From positions 84,081-148,080 of the forward strand of contig NZ_BATB01000002.1 of NCBI RefSeq assembly GCF_000466965.1: DNA of 64,000 nt, written 5' to 3'. Shown here one piece after another: positions 48,340-58,490 of the stretch. Origin of the DNA: Limimaricola cinnabarinus LL-001. Its GTDB lineage: Bacteria; Pseudomonadota; Alphaproteobacteria; Rhodobacterales; Rhodobacteraceae. Each line of letters starts with the position of its first letter. The stretch's first letter is position 1. The notes beneath the pieces were generated by a model. The model saw nothing but the letters and a program-made list of their open reading frames with translations. It did not search any database and was not told the origin of the DNA. A program made the position numbers and the translations under genes.

Positions 48340-49739
48340 TGGGCGGTCTCCCCCTCGTCGGCCTCGGCCGGGGCCTCGGCGCGCTCGTCAGGATCGGGCA
48401 GCGCGCGGGGACCGAGCGCCGAGAGACCCTTGAGGATGTCGATCGCATAGGCGAGCTGGTAATCCTGCTCGCGCAGTTCGGCGGCGGCCTCGGCCCGCGC
48501 GCGATCCTCTTCGAGCTGCTTAATCTCGTCCTCTGTCAGGCTGTCATTGTCGAGGCTGCCGCGCAGATCGGCCTCCGAGCGCAGCGAACGCGGCGTCGTC
48601 GTCTCCTCCTCGGTCTCGTCCACCGGTGCGGGGCGTGGCTGTTCGACGATGATGTCGGGCGAGATGCCCAGCGCTTGGATCGAGCGTCCCGACGGCGTGT
48701 AGTAGCGCGCCGTGGTCAGCCGCATCGCGCCCTCGCCACGCAGCGGCATCACCGTCTGCACCGATCCCTTGCCGAAGCTCTGGGTGCCGACGACGATGGC
48801 GCGGCGGTGGTCCTGCAACGCGCCCGCGACGATCTCCGAGGCCGAGGCCGAGCCGCCATTGACCAGCACCACCATCGGCTTGCCGTCGATCAGATCGCCG
48901 GGGGTGGCGTTGTTGCGATCCGACTGCGCCACGTCGCGGCCACGGGTCGAGACGATCTCGCCCGCCTCAAGGAAGGCGTCGGAGACGTAGATCGCCTGGT
49001 TCAGCAGGCCGCCGGGGTTGTTGCGCAGATCGAGCACCACGCCGTTGACGTTGTCGAGCCCGCCCGCCTTCTCGATCTCGTCGGCCAGCCCCGATTGTAG
49101 GTCGGGGAAAGTCTGGTCGTTGAAGGTGGTGACGCGCATCACGATGGTGTCGCCTTCGGTGCGCGCGCGCACGGCGTTGAGCTTGATCGTGTCGCGGATG
49201 ATCGACACGTCGAAGGGCTCGTCCTCGCCCTCGCGCACCACGGTGATGATGATCTCCGAGCCGACCGGCCCCCGCATCAGGTCCACCGCCTCGTCGAGCG
49301 TCAGGCCGAGCACGCTTTCGCCATCGACGGCGGTGATGAAATCACCGGCGAGGATACCTGCGGCGTCGGCGGGTGTGCCGTCCATCGGCGAGACGACCTT
49401 GACGATCCCCTCCTCCTGCGTGACCTCGATCCCGAGGCCCCCGAACTCGCCGCGCGTCTGGGTGCGCATGTCGGCGGCGTCCTCGGGCGAGAGATAGGAG
49501 GAATGCGGGTCGAGCGAGGTCAGCATGCCGTTGATCGCGGCCTCGATCAGCTCACCCTCGTCAACGGTCTCGACATATTCGGCGCGGATCCGCTCGAAGA
49601 TGTCGCCGAAGAGATCGAGCTGCTCGTAGACGCTGGCGTTGCGCTCGGCTTCCTGTGCCACGAGCGGCCCTGCCACCTGCGTCGTGACGACGAGCCCGAG
49701 CGCGGTGCCGCCGAGTGCCGCCAGTACCAGTTTCCTCAT
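48336..49739 (-). CDS. ctpA: Carboxyl-terminal processing protease CtpA (S41)
   Basis: Periplasmic serine protease with a Ser/Lys dyad. The 467-residue product has a signal peptide ([24 protein letters not shown]), a PDZ domain ([30 protein letters not shown], near 100-180), catalytic Ser in [15 protein letters not shown] near 312 and Lys in [11 protein letters not shown] near 337, and a C-terminal acidic coiled segment (residues 395-467). ATG 49739 has GAGGGA 9 nt upstream. It follows envC by 52 nt; CtpA and EnvC-type proteins both act on septal peptidoglycan turnover. Confidence 0.93.
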   Translation of the reverse strand: MRKLVLAALGGTALGLVVTTQVAGPLVAQEAERNASVYEQLDLFGDIFERIRAEYVETVDEGELIEAAINGMLTSLDPHSSYLSPEDAADMRTQTRGEFGGLGIEVTQEEGIVKVVSPMDGTPADAAGILAGDFITAVDGESVLGLTLDEAVDLMRGPVGSEIIITVVREGEDEPFDVSIIRDTIKLNAVRARTEGDTIVMRVTTFNDQTFPDLQSGLADEIEKAGGLDNVNGVVLDLRNNPGGLLNQAIYVSDAFLEAGEIVSTRGRDVAQSDRNNATPGDLIDGKPMVVLVNGGSASASEIVAGALQDHRRAIVVGTQSFGKGSVQTVMPLRGEGAMRLTTARYYTPSGRSIQALGISPDIIVEQPRPAPVDETEEETTTPRSLRSEADLRGSLDNDSLTEDEIKQLEEDRARAEAAAELREQDYQLAYAIDILKGLSALGPRALPDPDERAEAPAEADEGETAQ

Positions 49740-49791
49740 GCGCAACATTCCCTCTGCCTGCGGCGCGTGCCGCAATTTGGGCGCGCGCCGG

Positions 49792-50919
49792 TCAGGCCGG
49801 CGCGAACCATGTCGCGGGGTCGACGGGCGCATCGCCCTCCCGCACTTCCAGATAAAGCGTTTCCGGCTGGCGTGCGCCACCACCCTGCGCCGTTTCGGTC
49901 AAGATTTCGTGCGGCGCGGGCAGCTCTCCGCCCATCAGGCCGATGGCCGCGCCCTCCGGCAGGATCTCCCCGGTACGGCCATAGACCTCGGCCAGCCCCG
50001 CGAGGATCACCAGCACGCCGGCGGCCGGCTCGAGGATCGCCACATTGCCGTAATCGAGCAATTCGCCGCGAAACCGCAAGGTCGCCGCGACCGGCGTGGA
50101 GACGAGGCTGCGCGGCGCGGTGGCGATGACGAGGCCGGGCCGCGCGACGCCGGAGGCATCCGCCTCGCCGAAGCCGCGCAGCACCTGCCCCTGCACCGGC
50201 AAGGCGATGCTGCCCTTGAGCGCCGAGGCGTCGGGTACCGTGCTCGACAATTCGGTGTCGACGGTCTGTGCCAGCCCCGAGGCAAAGGCGTCGAGCGTGT
50301 CGGTCGAGGCCAGAAGCAGGGCCGTCGCCACCGGGTCCTCGCTGAAGCGCAGCGGCAGGTCGGTGCGCTCCGAGATTGCCTCAGAAAGGGCGCTGCGCGC
50401 CGTCTGCGCCCCCGCGAGCCCCTCCTCCAGCGTGCCGATAGCGCTTTGCTGCAAGGCGGCGAGGTCGGCGGCCTCCTGCAGATCGGCGCGCAGCGCCTCG
50501 GCCTGGGCCTGCAGCGCCGGCGTCACCTCGGTCGCGATGAGGCCCGAGCGCGCGGTGCCCAGAGACCCCGCCGGGTGCAGCAGCAACAGCGGCGCGGGCG
50601 CGCGCGACATCGACAAGAGCGCCCCAAGAAGCCCCGCGATCTCGGCCCGCTTGGCGCCAAGCTCCACGGCAATGGCCCGCTCGCGGATCGCGGCGCGGCG
50701 CAGCCCGTCGCGCAGCGCCTCCAGCCCTTCTTCATAGGCGCGCACCGTCTCGGTCAGCGCCGCGACCCGGTCGCGCGAGGCCTGCGCCGCTGCGAGCGAC
50801 TGGCTCGCGGCGGCAAGCCGCGCCGCCGCCGCCTGCGCCGCCGTCGCCGTGTCCTGCGCCATGGCGGTCCCGGCAGGTCCGGCCAGCAGCGCCAGCGCGA
50901 GGAGCAGCGCCGCCCTCAT
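49792..50919 (-). CDS. EnvC-like murein hydrolase activator, degenerate LytM
   Basis: A 375-residue exported protein: signal peptide (LLLALALLAGPAGTAMA), long coiled coil (about residues 25-105 and 135-175), and a C-terminal LytM/M23-like domain (about 240-370) with YGNVAILEPAAGVLVILAGL and ETLYLEVREGDAPVDPATW. The zinc ligands of active M23 enzymes (HxxxD, HxH) are absent, as in EnvC, which activates amidases rather than cutting itself. It overlaps the gpmI stop by 4 nt (ATGA). Confidence 0.88.
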   Translation of the reverse strand: MRAALLLALALLAGPAGTAMAQDTATAAQAAAARLAAASQSLAAAQASRDRVAALTETVRAYEEGLEALRDGLRRAAIRERAIAVELGAKRAEIAGLLGALLSMSRAPAPLLLLHPAGSLGTARSGLIATEVTPALQAQAEALRADLQEAADLAALQQSAIGTLEEGLAGAQTARSALSEAISERTDLPLRFSEDPVATALLLASTDTLDAFASGLAQTVDTELSSTVPDASALKGSIALPVQGQVLRGFGEADASGVARPGLVIATAPRSLVSTPVAATLRFRGELLDYGNVAILEPAAGVLVILAGLAEVYGRTGEILPEGAAIGLMGGELPAPHEILTETAQGGGARQPETLYLEVREGDAPVDPATWFAPA

Positions 50920-52430
50920 TCGATGAGGCTGCGCCCGGTCATCTCGGGCGGCAGGTCGAGCCCCATGAGATCGAGCAGCGTCGGCGCGAGATCGGCGAGC
51001 CGGCCTTCGCGCAGCCGCGCGCCCTCGGGCCCGCCGAACAGCGCCACCGGCACCGGGTTGAGCGTGTGAGAGGTGTGCGGCCCACCGGTCTCGGGGTCGA
51101 TCATCGTCTCGCAGTTGCCGTGATCGGCAGTGACGATCATCACGCCACCCGCCTTTTCGAGCGCTGCGCAGACCCGCGACAGGCCCGCATCCACCGCTTC
51201 GCAGGCGCGGATCGCCGCAGCCAGATCGCCGGTATGGCCGACCATGTCGGGGTTGGCGAAGTTGGTGACGATCAGGTCGTAGCCCTTCTCGATCGCGCCG
51301 ACGAAAGCTTGGGTCACCTCTTCGGAGGACATCTCGGGCTGCATGTCATAGGTCGCGACATTGGGCGATTTCGGCATGAACCGGTCCTCGCCCTCCTCCG
51401 GCTCCTCCTTGCCGCCATTGAGGAAGAAGGTGACATGCGGGTATTTCTCGGTCTCGGCCAGACGGAACTGCGTGCGGCCTTTGGCAGCGACCCATGCGCC
51501 CAGCGTGTTGACGATGTCGCGCTTGGGGAACACCGCCTTGTACCATGCCACGTGCCGGTCGGAATATTCCACCATGCCCAGACGCGCGGCGAGCGCCGGG
51601 GTGGCGCCCCGATCAAAGCCGTCGAAATCGGGATCGGCTATGGCGGCGAGGATCTCGCGCGCGCGGTCGGCGCGGAAGTTGAGGCAGAAGAGCCCGTCCT
51701 GCGGCTGCAGGCCCTCGTGGTCGCCGATCACCGTGGCGGGGATGAACTCGTCGGTCTTGCCCGCGTCCCAGGCCGCCTTCACCGCCGCGAGCGGGTCGTC
51801 GGCGCGGGGGCCTTCGCCCCGCATGATGGCGTCATAGGCGGTCTTCACCCGGTCCCAGCGGTTGTCGCGGTCCATGGCGAAATAGCGGCCGATCACGGTG
51901 GCGATCTTCGTGCCCTCGGGGAGCCTTTCGATCAGGTCCTCGAGATAGGCGTCCGCCGAGGACGGCGCCACGTCGCGCCCGTCGGTGATGGCATGGATCG
52001 TCACCGCCACGTCGCGATCGCGCAGCGCCTTGGCGGCAGCGACGATATGGTCGAGATGGCCGTGAACACCACCATCCGAGACGACGCCGAACAGATGCGC
52101 CGTGCCGCCCGAATCCTGCAATGTCTTGGCGAAGTCGACGATCGCCTCGGCATCGAAGAAGGAGCCGTCCTCGATCGCGAGGTCGATCTGGCCCAGATCC
52201 ATCGCCACGACCCGGCCCGCGCCGATATTGGTATGGCCGACTTCGGAGTTGCCCATCTGGCCCGAGGGCAGGCCGACATCGGGTCCATGGGTGGTCAGCG
52301 TCGCGTGCGGGCCTTGCATGATCCGGTCGAAGGTCGGGGTCTTGGCGAGGGCGGGCGCGTTGCCGGTGGTCTCCTCGCGCTGGCCCCAACCGTCGAGGAT
52401 GCACAGGACCACGGGTTTGGGTATCGCCAT
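50916..52430 (-). CDS. gpmI: 2,3-bisphosphoglycerate-independent phosphoglycerate mutase
   Basis: Glycolytic enzyme with two metals. The 504-residue product shows the metal Asp in VLCILDGWGQRE (near residue 13), nucleophile Ser in LPSGQMGNSEVGHTNIGAG (near 62), and C-terminal metal ligands in NFANPDMVGHTGD and VTADHGNCE. Length is normal for the family (about 505-515). ATG 52430. It shares an operon with envC and ctpA, an arrangement found in many alphaproteobacteria. Confidence 0.95.
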   Translation of the reverse strand: MAIPKPVVLCILDGWGQREETTGNAPALAKTPTFDRIMQGPHATLTTHGPDVGLPSGQMGNSEVGHTNIGAGRVVAMDLGQIDLAIEDGSFFDAEAIVDFAKTLQDSGGTAHLFGVVSDGGVHGHLDHIVAAAKALRDRDVAVTIHAITDGRDVAPSSADAYLEDLIERLPEGTKIATVIGRYFAMDRDNRWDRVKTAYDAIMRGEGPRADDPLAAVKAAWDAGKTDEFIPATVIGDHEGLQPQDGLFCLNFRADRAREILAAIADPDFDGFDRGATPALAARLGMVEYSDRHVAWYKAVFPKRDIVNTLGAWVAAKGRTQFRLAETEKYPHVTFFLNGGKEEPEEGEDRFMPKSPNVATYDMQPEMSSEEVTQAFVGAIEKGYDLIVTNFANPDMVGHTGDLAAAIRACEAVDAGLSRVCAALEKAGGVMIVTADHGNCETMIDPETGGPHTSHTLNPVPVALFGGPEGARLREGRLADLAPTLLDLMGLDLPPEMTGRSLIE

Positions 52431-52502
52431 CTCGAAAGCCTCCTCGGAAAATCTCGTGGTCAGTCCTGAGGCAAAGCGGCGGCGATGTCCACCAAGGCGG
52501 GA

Positions 52503-52972
52503 TCAGACCCTGTGATAGGGCGATCCGGCGAGGATCGAGGCCGCGCGGTAGAGCTGTTCGCACAGCATCGCGCGCACCAGCATGTGCGGCCAGACCATCG
52601 GCCCGAAGGAGAGCATGGCATCGGTACGGACGCGCAAGGCGGGGTCGATCCCGTCGCACCGCCGATCACGAAGGCGATTTCCGCGCGGCCCTGATCGCGC
52701 CAGCCCGCGAGCATCTGCGCGAAATCGGGCGAGGTCATCTCGCGACCGCGCTCGTCCATGGCGCAGATCACGGCGCCGTCCGGAATGGCACGGTCCAAGA
52801 GCGCGGCCTCGGCGGCCATGCCGCCACACTTGCGGTCGTCGACTTCGCTGATGGTGAGAGGGCCGAGGCCCAGCGCCCGCCCGGTTCGGTCGAACCGGGT
52901 GGTGTAGTCGTCGACCAGCACGCGTTCGGGGCCGGATTTCATCCGGCCCACCGCGCAGATCCTGACGCGCAT
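52503..52972 (-). CDS. rlmH: 23S rRNA (pseudouridine1915-N3)-methyltransferase RlmH (frameshifted)
   Basis: SPOUT-fold methylase of 23S rRNA position 1915. N-terminal [20 protein letters not shown], then [18 protein letters not shown] and IAFVIGGA; after the shift, [24 protein letters not shown] and the invariant C-terminal [17 protein letters not shown]. One base is missing near 52655 (GCC GAC read as GCGAC); the repaired protein has 156 residues, the normal length. The start overlaps the rsfS stop by one base (TGATG). Confidence 0.92.
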
Positions 52973-53408
52973 CAGCGGAAGCTGTCGGCGGCCGCCCCGG
53001 AAGGCGCCCACATCTTCTCCAGCTGGTAGAACTCGCGGACCTCGGGTCGGAACACGTGCACGATCACGTCGCCGGTGTCGATCAGCACCCAGTCGCCGGT
53101 TTCCTTGCCCTCGGTCTTCGAGAGCACGCCGTATTCCTGCTTGAGCTTGTCGGTCAGGTGTTCGGCGATGGCGGCGACCTGACGGGTCGAGCGGCCCGAG
53201 GCGATCACCATGTAATCGCCCATCTCGGAACGCCCGCGCAGATCGATCTGCACGACCTCTTCGGCCTTGTCGTCATCGAGGGAGACGAGGATCGCTGCCA
53301 GCAGCTTTTCGCTCGTCGCGGAGGGCGCCCGGCCATCAGGCCCGCGCCCTGGGGAGCAGCTTGCGCCGCTTGGGTGGAAAGGGACAGGTCATCATCCTCC
53401 GGTTTCAC
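52972..53408 (-). CDS. rsfS: Ribosomal silencing factor RsfS (frameshifted)
   Basis: Binds uL14 and blocks subunit joining during starvation. The conserved core is [52 protein letters not shown] region and [22 protein letters not shown]. The core frame has no start codon; it can be joined to the GTG at 53408 ([22 protein letters not shown]) by restoring one base near 53340, where CCC appears as CC on the coding strand. This gives about 145 residues. The alternative, starting at an internal codon (53253), would remove the first conserved helix. Confidence 0.85.
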
Positions 53409-53494
53409 GCCGCCGACTTTGCCCCGGCGCCGGGCATATGTTCAATGTAGCAAGGCAGGGGCCCGTTTTCAACGATCCCGGTCCTCGCCTGCCG

Positions 53495-54918
53495 TCACTC
53501 GGCGGCGGGTTGCGCGACACGCAAGGCGGAGCCATCGAGCACCCGAACCTCGCGTTGCGGAAAGGGAATCGAGATGCCTTCGGCCTTGAACGCATCCCAA
53601 AGCGCGAGGAACACGTCGCCGCGGATATTGGTGAGCCCCGCCGTCGCATCGTCGATCCAGAAGCGCAGGGTATAGTCCACGCTCGAATCGCCGAAGGCGG
53701 TGATATGGCAGACGGGGGCGGGCTTTTCCAGAACCCGCGTGCAGCCCGCTGCGGCGGCGGTCGAGACCCGCCGCACGAGGTGCGGGTCTCGCCGTAAGAG
53801 GCGCCGAAGGAGATATCGATGCGCACCGAGTTGTCGGAATGGGTCCAGTTGACCACCTGCGTGGTGATCAGGTCCTCGTTCGGAATCAGGTATTCCTTGC
53901 CGTCGCGGGTGACGACGGAGGCGTAGCGCGCGCCCAGAGTCGAGATCCAGCCGAAGGTCTCGCCGAGCGAGATCACGTCACCGGGCTTGATCGATTTGTC
54001 CAGAAGGATGATCAGCCCCGAGACGAGGTTCGACACGACCTTTTGCAGGCCAAAGCCCAAGCCCACGCCGATCGCGCCCGACAGCACGGCGAGGCCGGTC
54101 AGGTCGACCCCCACCGCCCGCAGCCCGACGAAGACCGCGATGCCGTAGAACAGAAGCTGCGACAGCTTGACCGCCAGCACCTGCATCGAGGGGCTGATCT
54201 CGCGGTTGCTCTCGATCCGGTGCGCCGAGGTGCGCGCCAGCAGGCGCGCGATGAAGAAGGCCACGCCCAGCACCAGCGCCGCCTTGAGCACCAGAAGTAC
54301 CGAGATCCGCAGATCGCCCAGATCGATCGAGAGGCTGTCGAGCAACCGCGCGGTTTCGTTCGTCAGGTCGAGGATGCGCAGCGTGATCCAGGTCCAGGCG
54401 CCGTAACGCACCACGCCGCGCAGCAGCGGGTTCGAGATCAGGCGCGACACCAGCGCCACGAAAAGCCACCCCGTGGCGAGATTGGCCACGATCCGGAGCA
54501 CGGCCGCGCCGCCCAAGGGCGCCAGCTGTTCGACCACGGCGACGGCGATCCAAGCCAGCACCACGAACAACACCGCGCGCAGCCGCCGATGCAGCGTCAC
54601 CGCGTAGCGCATCCGCCAGCGCGGCCAACCGCTGCGCTTTCGCATCCAGTCGTGCAGCTTCGGCCCGAGCCAGGCCCGGCCCAGATGCGCCAGCGCGAAG
54701 GCCCCGAACAGGATCGCGACCTGCCAGGCGTTCCAGGGCTGCATCACGCCCTGCGTCACCCGTTCGGCATCCTGCAGGAGCCGTTCGCCGAAATCGCTCG
54801 CGGCGGCGGCGATCACCTCGGGCGCCTCGGCCGCCTGCTGCGCCATCTCGGCGGCGGTCTCGCCCGCCTCCGCCGTGGCAGCCCCTGCCACGTCGTCCAA
54901 CCCGGTCTCCGGCTCCAT
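53495..54918 (-). CDS. Mechanosensitive ion channel, MscS family (frameshifted)
   Basis: A membrane channel of about 474 residues. N-terminal Ala/Glu-rich helix, then about six hydrophobic segments, and the MscS pore-lining helix [37 protein letters not shown] region near residue 290, followed by the beta domain ([41 protein letters not shown]). One C is missing near 53785 (CCC for CCCC); the corrected frame continues [20 protein letters not shown] to a stop at 53495 with [14 protein letters not shown] 54918. Protects against hypo-osmotic shock. Confidence 0.9.
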
Positions 54919-55077
54919 CGCCCGCTCCGCCCTGCCTCATTGCTCCGGAGCATGTAGCGCCCCCGCCCCCCCGGTCCAGCCGCTACGACGTCGTGACGCC
55001 GCGACGGGGCGAGGTGCGCCTGTGGGGCCGTGCGCGGGCCTCTTGTGCCGCAGGGTCCGACGGAGTATCTGGGCGCC

Positions 55078-55164
55078 ATGACACGGGTCTTCGACATGGA
55101 CGATCGCGCGCGGCTGCCTTGGCGGTTCTTCGGCGCGACCTGCACGATCCTCGCGCGGCTTTGA
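55078..55164 (+). CDS. Possible 28-residue leader ORF upstream of leuC
   Basis: ATG 55078 to TGA 55162-55164, beginning [17 protein letters not shown] and ending [12 protein letters not shown] lies 12 nt upstream, farther than ideal. It contains three Leu codons, not a run. It stops 5 nt before the large hairpin and 89 nt before leuC, a layout compatible with a leader peptide, but a chance ORF is possible. Confidence 0.3.
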   Translation: MTRVFDMDDRARLPWRFFGATCTILARL

Positions 55165-55169
55165 CGCGG

Positions 55170-55220
55170 CGGGGCGCGATTGCGCGCCCGATCGACCCTT
55201 GGGCGCGCAATCGCGCCCCG
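55170..55220 (+). repeat. 20-bp perfect inverted repeat in the leuC leader
   Basis: CGGGGCGCGATTGCGCGCCC (55170-55189) and its exact complement (55201-55220) flank an 11-nt loop GATCGACCCTT. There is no T-run. The stem is 33 nt upstream of the leuC start and just 5 nt after the small ORF. It may terminate, attenuate or stabilise the leuCD transcript. Confidence 0.65.
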
Positions 55221-55253
55221 TCACCTACATCCAGCCGCAAGAGGATATCTCCC

Positions 55254-56656
55254 ATGACCGGCAAGACACTCTACGACAAGATCTGGGACGCCCATCTCGT
55301 TCATCAGGCCGAGGATGGCTCGAGCCTGATCTACATCGACCGCCACCTCGTGCATGAGGTCACCAGCCCGCAGGCCTTCGAAGGCTACGCATGGCGGGCC
55401 GCCAGGTGCGTGCGCCCGAAAAGACCATCGCCGTGCCGGACCACAACGTCCCCACCACCGAGGGGCGCGACAAGGTCATCGAGAACGAGGACAGCCGGAT
55501 CCAGGTGGATGCGCTCGACAAGAACGCCCGCGATTTCGGCATCAACTACTATCCCGTCTCCGACGTGCGTCAGGGCATCGTCCACATCGTCGGCCCCGAG
55601 CAGGGCTGGACCCTGCCTGGCATGACGGTCGTGTGCGGCGACAGCCACACCGCGACGCATGGCGCCTTCGGCGCGCTGGCGCATGGCATCGGCACATCGG
55701 AGGTCGAGCACGTGCTCGCGACCCAGACGCTGATCCAGTCGAAGTCCAAGAACATGAAAGTGGAGATCACCGGAAAGCTGGCGCCGGGCGTCACCGCCAA
55801 GGACATCACGCTTTCGGTGATCGGCAAGACCGGCACCGCGGGCGGCACCGGATATGTCATCGAGTATTGCGGCGAAGCGATCCGCGCGCTGTCGATGGAA
55901 GGCCGGATGACGGTCTGCAACATGGCGATCGAGGGCGGCGCCCGCGCCGGGCTGATCGCGCCCGACCAGACGACCTTCGACTACGTCAAGGGCCGCCCCC
56001 ACGCGCCGAAGGCCGCGCAGTGGGAGGCCGCGATGGACTGGTGGAAGACACTCTATTCCGATGACGACGCGCATTGGGACAAGGTCATCACCATCCGCGG
56101 CGAGGACATTGCACCGGTCGTCACCTGGGGCACCTCGCCCGAAGATGTGCTGCCGATCACCGACGTCGTGCCCGCGCCCGAAGCCTTCAAGGGCGGCAAG
56201 GTCGAGGCCGCCAAGCGCGCGCTCGACTACATGGGGCTGACCGCCGGCACGCCGCTCAAGGACATCAAGATCGACACGGTGTTCATCGGGTCCTGCACCA
56301 ATGGCCGGATCGAGGATCTGCGCGCCGCGGCCGCGATCCTCAAGGGCAAGAAGATCAAGGACGGCATGCGCGCCATGGTCGTGCCCGGCTCGGGCCTCGT
56401 GCGCGCGCAGGCCGAGGAAGAGGGCTTGGCCGACATCTTCAAGGAGGCGGGTTTTGAGTGGCGCCTCGCGGGCTGCTCGATGTGTCTTGCCATGAACCCC
56501 GATCAGCTCTCGCCCGGCGAGCGCTGCGCCGCGACCTCGAACCGCAACTTCGAGGGGCGTCAGGGCAAGGGCGGGCGCACCCACCTGATGAGCCCGGCGA
56601 TGGCGGCGGCCGCCGCGATCACCGGACATTTGACCGACGTGCGGGAGATGATGTGA
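55254..56656 (+). CDS. leuC: 3-isopropylmalate dehydratase large subunit LeuC (frameshifted)
   Basis: Aconitase-type 4Fe-4S enzyme of leucine synthesis, working with LeuD. N-terminal [13 protein letters not shown], substrate region [33 protein letters not shown], and cluster Cys in FIGSCTNGR and [10 protein letters not shown]. One C is missing near 55385 (GGCTACGC for GGCCTACGC); repair gives [16 protein letters not shown] and a 467-residue protein, matching E. coli LeuC (466). ATG 55254 has AGAGGA upstream. The stop overlaps the leuD start by one base. Confidence 0.94.
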
Positions 56657-57261
56657 TGGACAAGTTTGAAAGCTTCTCGGGCGTCGCCGCCCCCATGCCG
56701 CTGGTCAACATCGACACGGACATGATTATCCCCAAGCAGTTCCTGAAGACCATCAAGCGGTCGGGGCTGGGCGTGAACCTGTTCGCCGAGATGCGTTATC
56801 TCGACGACGGATCGGAGAACCCCGATTTCATGCTCAACACCCCGGCCTACCGCAACGCCGAGATCATCGTCGCTGGCGACAATTTCGGCTGCGGCTCCTC
56901 GCGCGAGCACGCGCCTTGGGCGATCAAGGATTTCGGGATCAAATGCGTGATCGCGACCAGCTTCGCGGACATCTTCTTCAACAACTGCTTCAAGAACGGC
57001 ATCCTGCCGATCGTGCTGCCGCAAGAGCAGGTCGATGTGCTGATGAAGGATGCCGAGAAGGGCTCGAACGCGCGGCTCGACATCGATCTCGAGAATCAGA
57101 CCGTGACCACCTCCGAGGGCGAGAGCTTCGCCTTCGAGGTCGACCCGTTCCGCAAGCATTGCCTGTTGGAAGGCCTCGATGACATCGGCCTGACCCTGGA
57201 GAAGGTCACCTCGATCGACGGCTTCGAGGCGCAAGCGAGTCAGGCCCGGCCCTGGGTCTGA
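56656..57261 (+). CDS. leuD: 3-isopropylmalate dehydratase small subunit LeuD
   Basis: Swivelling domain partner of LeuC. The 201-residue product has [17 protein letters not shown] near residue 16 and [15 protein letters not shown] near residue 75, then [21 protein letters not shown] 56656 overlaps the leuC stop as TGATG, ensuring equal synthesis. It is followed by a clear terminator. Confidence 0.95.
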   Translation: MDKFESFSGVAAPMPLVNIDTDMIIPKQFLKTIKRSGLGVNLFAEMRYLDDGSENPDFMLNTPAYRNAEIIVAGDNFGCGSSREHAPWAIKDFGIKCVIATSFADIFFNNCFKNGILPIVLPQEQVDVLMKDAEKGSNARLDIDLENQTVTTSEGESFAFEVDPFRKHCLLEGLDDIGLTLEKVTSIDGFEAQASQARPWV

Positions 57262-57293
57262 CCTCCGATCCATCCAAGGTTGATTCGACCATG

Positions 57294-57328
57294 AATGAGG
57301 CGGCCCCAAAAGGGCCGCCTCATTGCAT
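57294..57328 (+). terminator. Terminator after leuCD
   Basis: AATGAGGCGGCCC (57294-57306) and GGGCCGCCTCATT (57312-57324) form a perfect 13-bp stem with loop CAAAA, then GCATTT. Confidence 0.85.
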
Positions 57329-57653
57329 TTGAACCCTGTACGAACGGATATTGCCGCAAGGTCATCTTGGAACAACATCATATGGTGCCCTGTTAGGGGC
57401 TTGGCCCTACATACCAGCCTCGGCACTGCTTCATTCTGGGTGAAATGCCGCATTATGGGTCCATTACTGCGCCTCGCACGTCGCAAAAGCGCCGCAGTTC
57501 AAGGGCTTCTTGTTAACTATTCGTTGCTGCCTTCATCGGGAAAGGGCACAAATAGTGGCAGGATTGAGGCAAATCGGCCCGCATGGGCCGTATCACGCCG
57601 GTACAGAGCCGCGACAAGCAAACGTGGCCGCCCGGTGCAGGAATGGGCAGACT
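57329..57653. other. AT-richer intergenic region
   Basis: About 325 nt between the leuCD terminator and the next membrane-protein gene. It is clearly less GC-rich than the rest and contains no ORF with a ribosome site. The patch CTTGTTAACTATTCG near 57509-57523 is the most promoter-like part. Nothing else is recognised. Confidence 0.4.
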
Positions 57654-58490
57654 ATGGTCACGCGATTGACAGGAGGACTCCTGCGAGCGGCGCTGGTGGT
57701 GTTGATGATCGCGACACCTTCGATGCTGCTGCCGGCAGGTGGATCGGGCACCCCCGAAATCGTCGCCCTCGTGGCGCTGGCCGCCGGGCTGTTCACGGCG
57801 GTCGAATACACCTCGCTTTCGCCGAGCCTCGTCGAATTCCGCGACGCCCAGCCCTTCAACCGGATCCGCTTCGTGACCACGGCCGCGGCGGTGTTCCTGC
57901 TGTCGTTGATGATCCGCGACGCCGCGGGCGAGGCCTCGACCATCACCGCTCTCGTCGTCGCCTTGGCCACACCGCTGGGCCATGCGCTCGACATCCCCTA
58001 TTCGCCGGTGCGGTTGGTGATGCTGACCCTGCCCGAGGGCACGCCCGCCGTGCTCGCCGATCAGGTGCGCACCGGTGCTGCGCTGAGCTACCTGATCTCG
58101 CTGGGGTCGCTGGTGACCTTCGCGGCAATGCTGCGGTTTCGCGGCTGGCCGATGCGCAGCGGCAATTTCAACGTCTGGATCAACCTGCCCACCTTCGACC
58201 CGACCGCGGGCCCCGACGTGATCTGGCGGCTGCGCCGTGACGGGCAGTTCAACCTCGTGCTGGGCTTCCTGCTGCCCTTCGTGATCCCGGCGCTGATGGC
58301 CCTTGGCGGGCCGGTGTTCGGCCCTCTCAACCTGTCGAACCCGCACACGCTGATCTGGACCCTCACCGGCTGGGCCTTCCTCCCGGCGAGCCTTTTGATG
58401 CGCGGCGTGGCGCTGCAACGCGTGGCCGACATGATCGGGGCCCAGCGCGAACGCGCCACGGCGCGCGAGGCCGGGCTGCTCCCCGCATGA
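57654..58490 (+). CDS. Hypothetical multi-spanning membrane protein
   Basis: A 278-residue protein with about six hydrophobic segments (residues 8-27, 34-52, 75-94, 100-118, 145-165, 205-225, 240-260 in part). Recognisable but unassigned stretches are FNVWINLPTFDPTAGPDVIWRLRRDG and LPFVIPALMALGGPVFGP. ATG 57654 is used, ribosome site weak. It overlaps the following EEP-family gene by 4 nt (ATGA), so the two form a unit sitting between leuD and leuB. I do not recognise the family. Confidence 0.75.
   Translation: MVTRLTGGLLRAALVVLMIATPSMLLPAGGSGTPEIVALVALAAGLFTAVEYTSLSPSLVEFRDAQPFNRIRFVTTAAAVFLLSLMIRDAAGEASTITALVVALATPLGHALDIPYSPVRLVMLTLPEGTPAVLADQVRTGAALSYLISLGSLVTFAAMLRFRGWPMRSGNFNVWINLPTFDPTAGPDVIWRLRRDGQFNLVLGFLLPFVIPALMALGGPVFGPLNLSNPHTLIWTLTGWAFLPASLLMRGVALQRVADMIGAQRERATAREAGLLPA

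Larger units (their letters stand above)
54919..55253. other. Divergent mscS-leuC region with short ORF and hairpin
   Basis: This 335-nt region holds the leuC leader: a 28-codon ORF (55078-55164), a 20-bp inverted repeat (55170-55220), then 33 nt to the leuC start. The left part presumably holds the mscS promoter. No other gene is supported. Confidence 0.5.

Noticed and set aside
53392..53494. Extension of the MscS gene to 53392
   Set aside because: The frame reaching 53392 is the shifted, wrong one after 53785; the family-like C-terminus ends at 53495.
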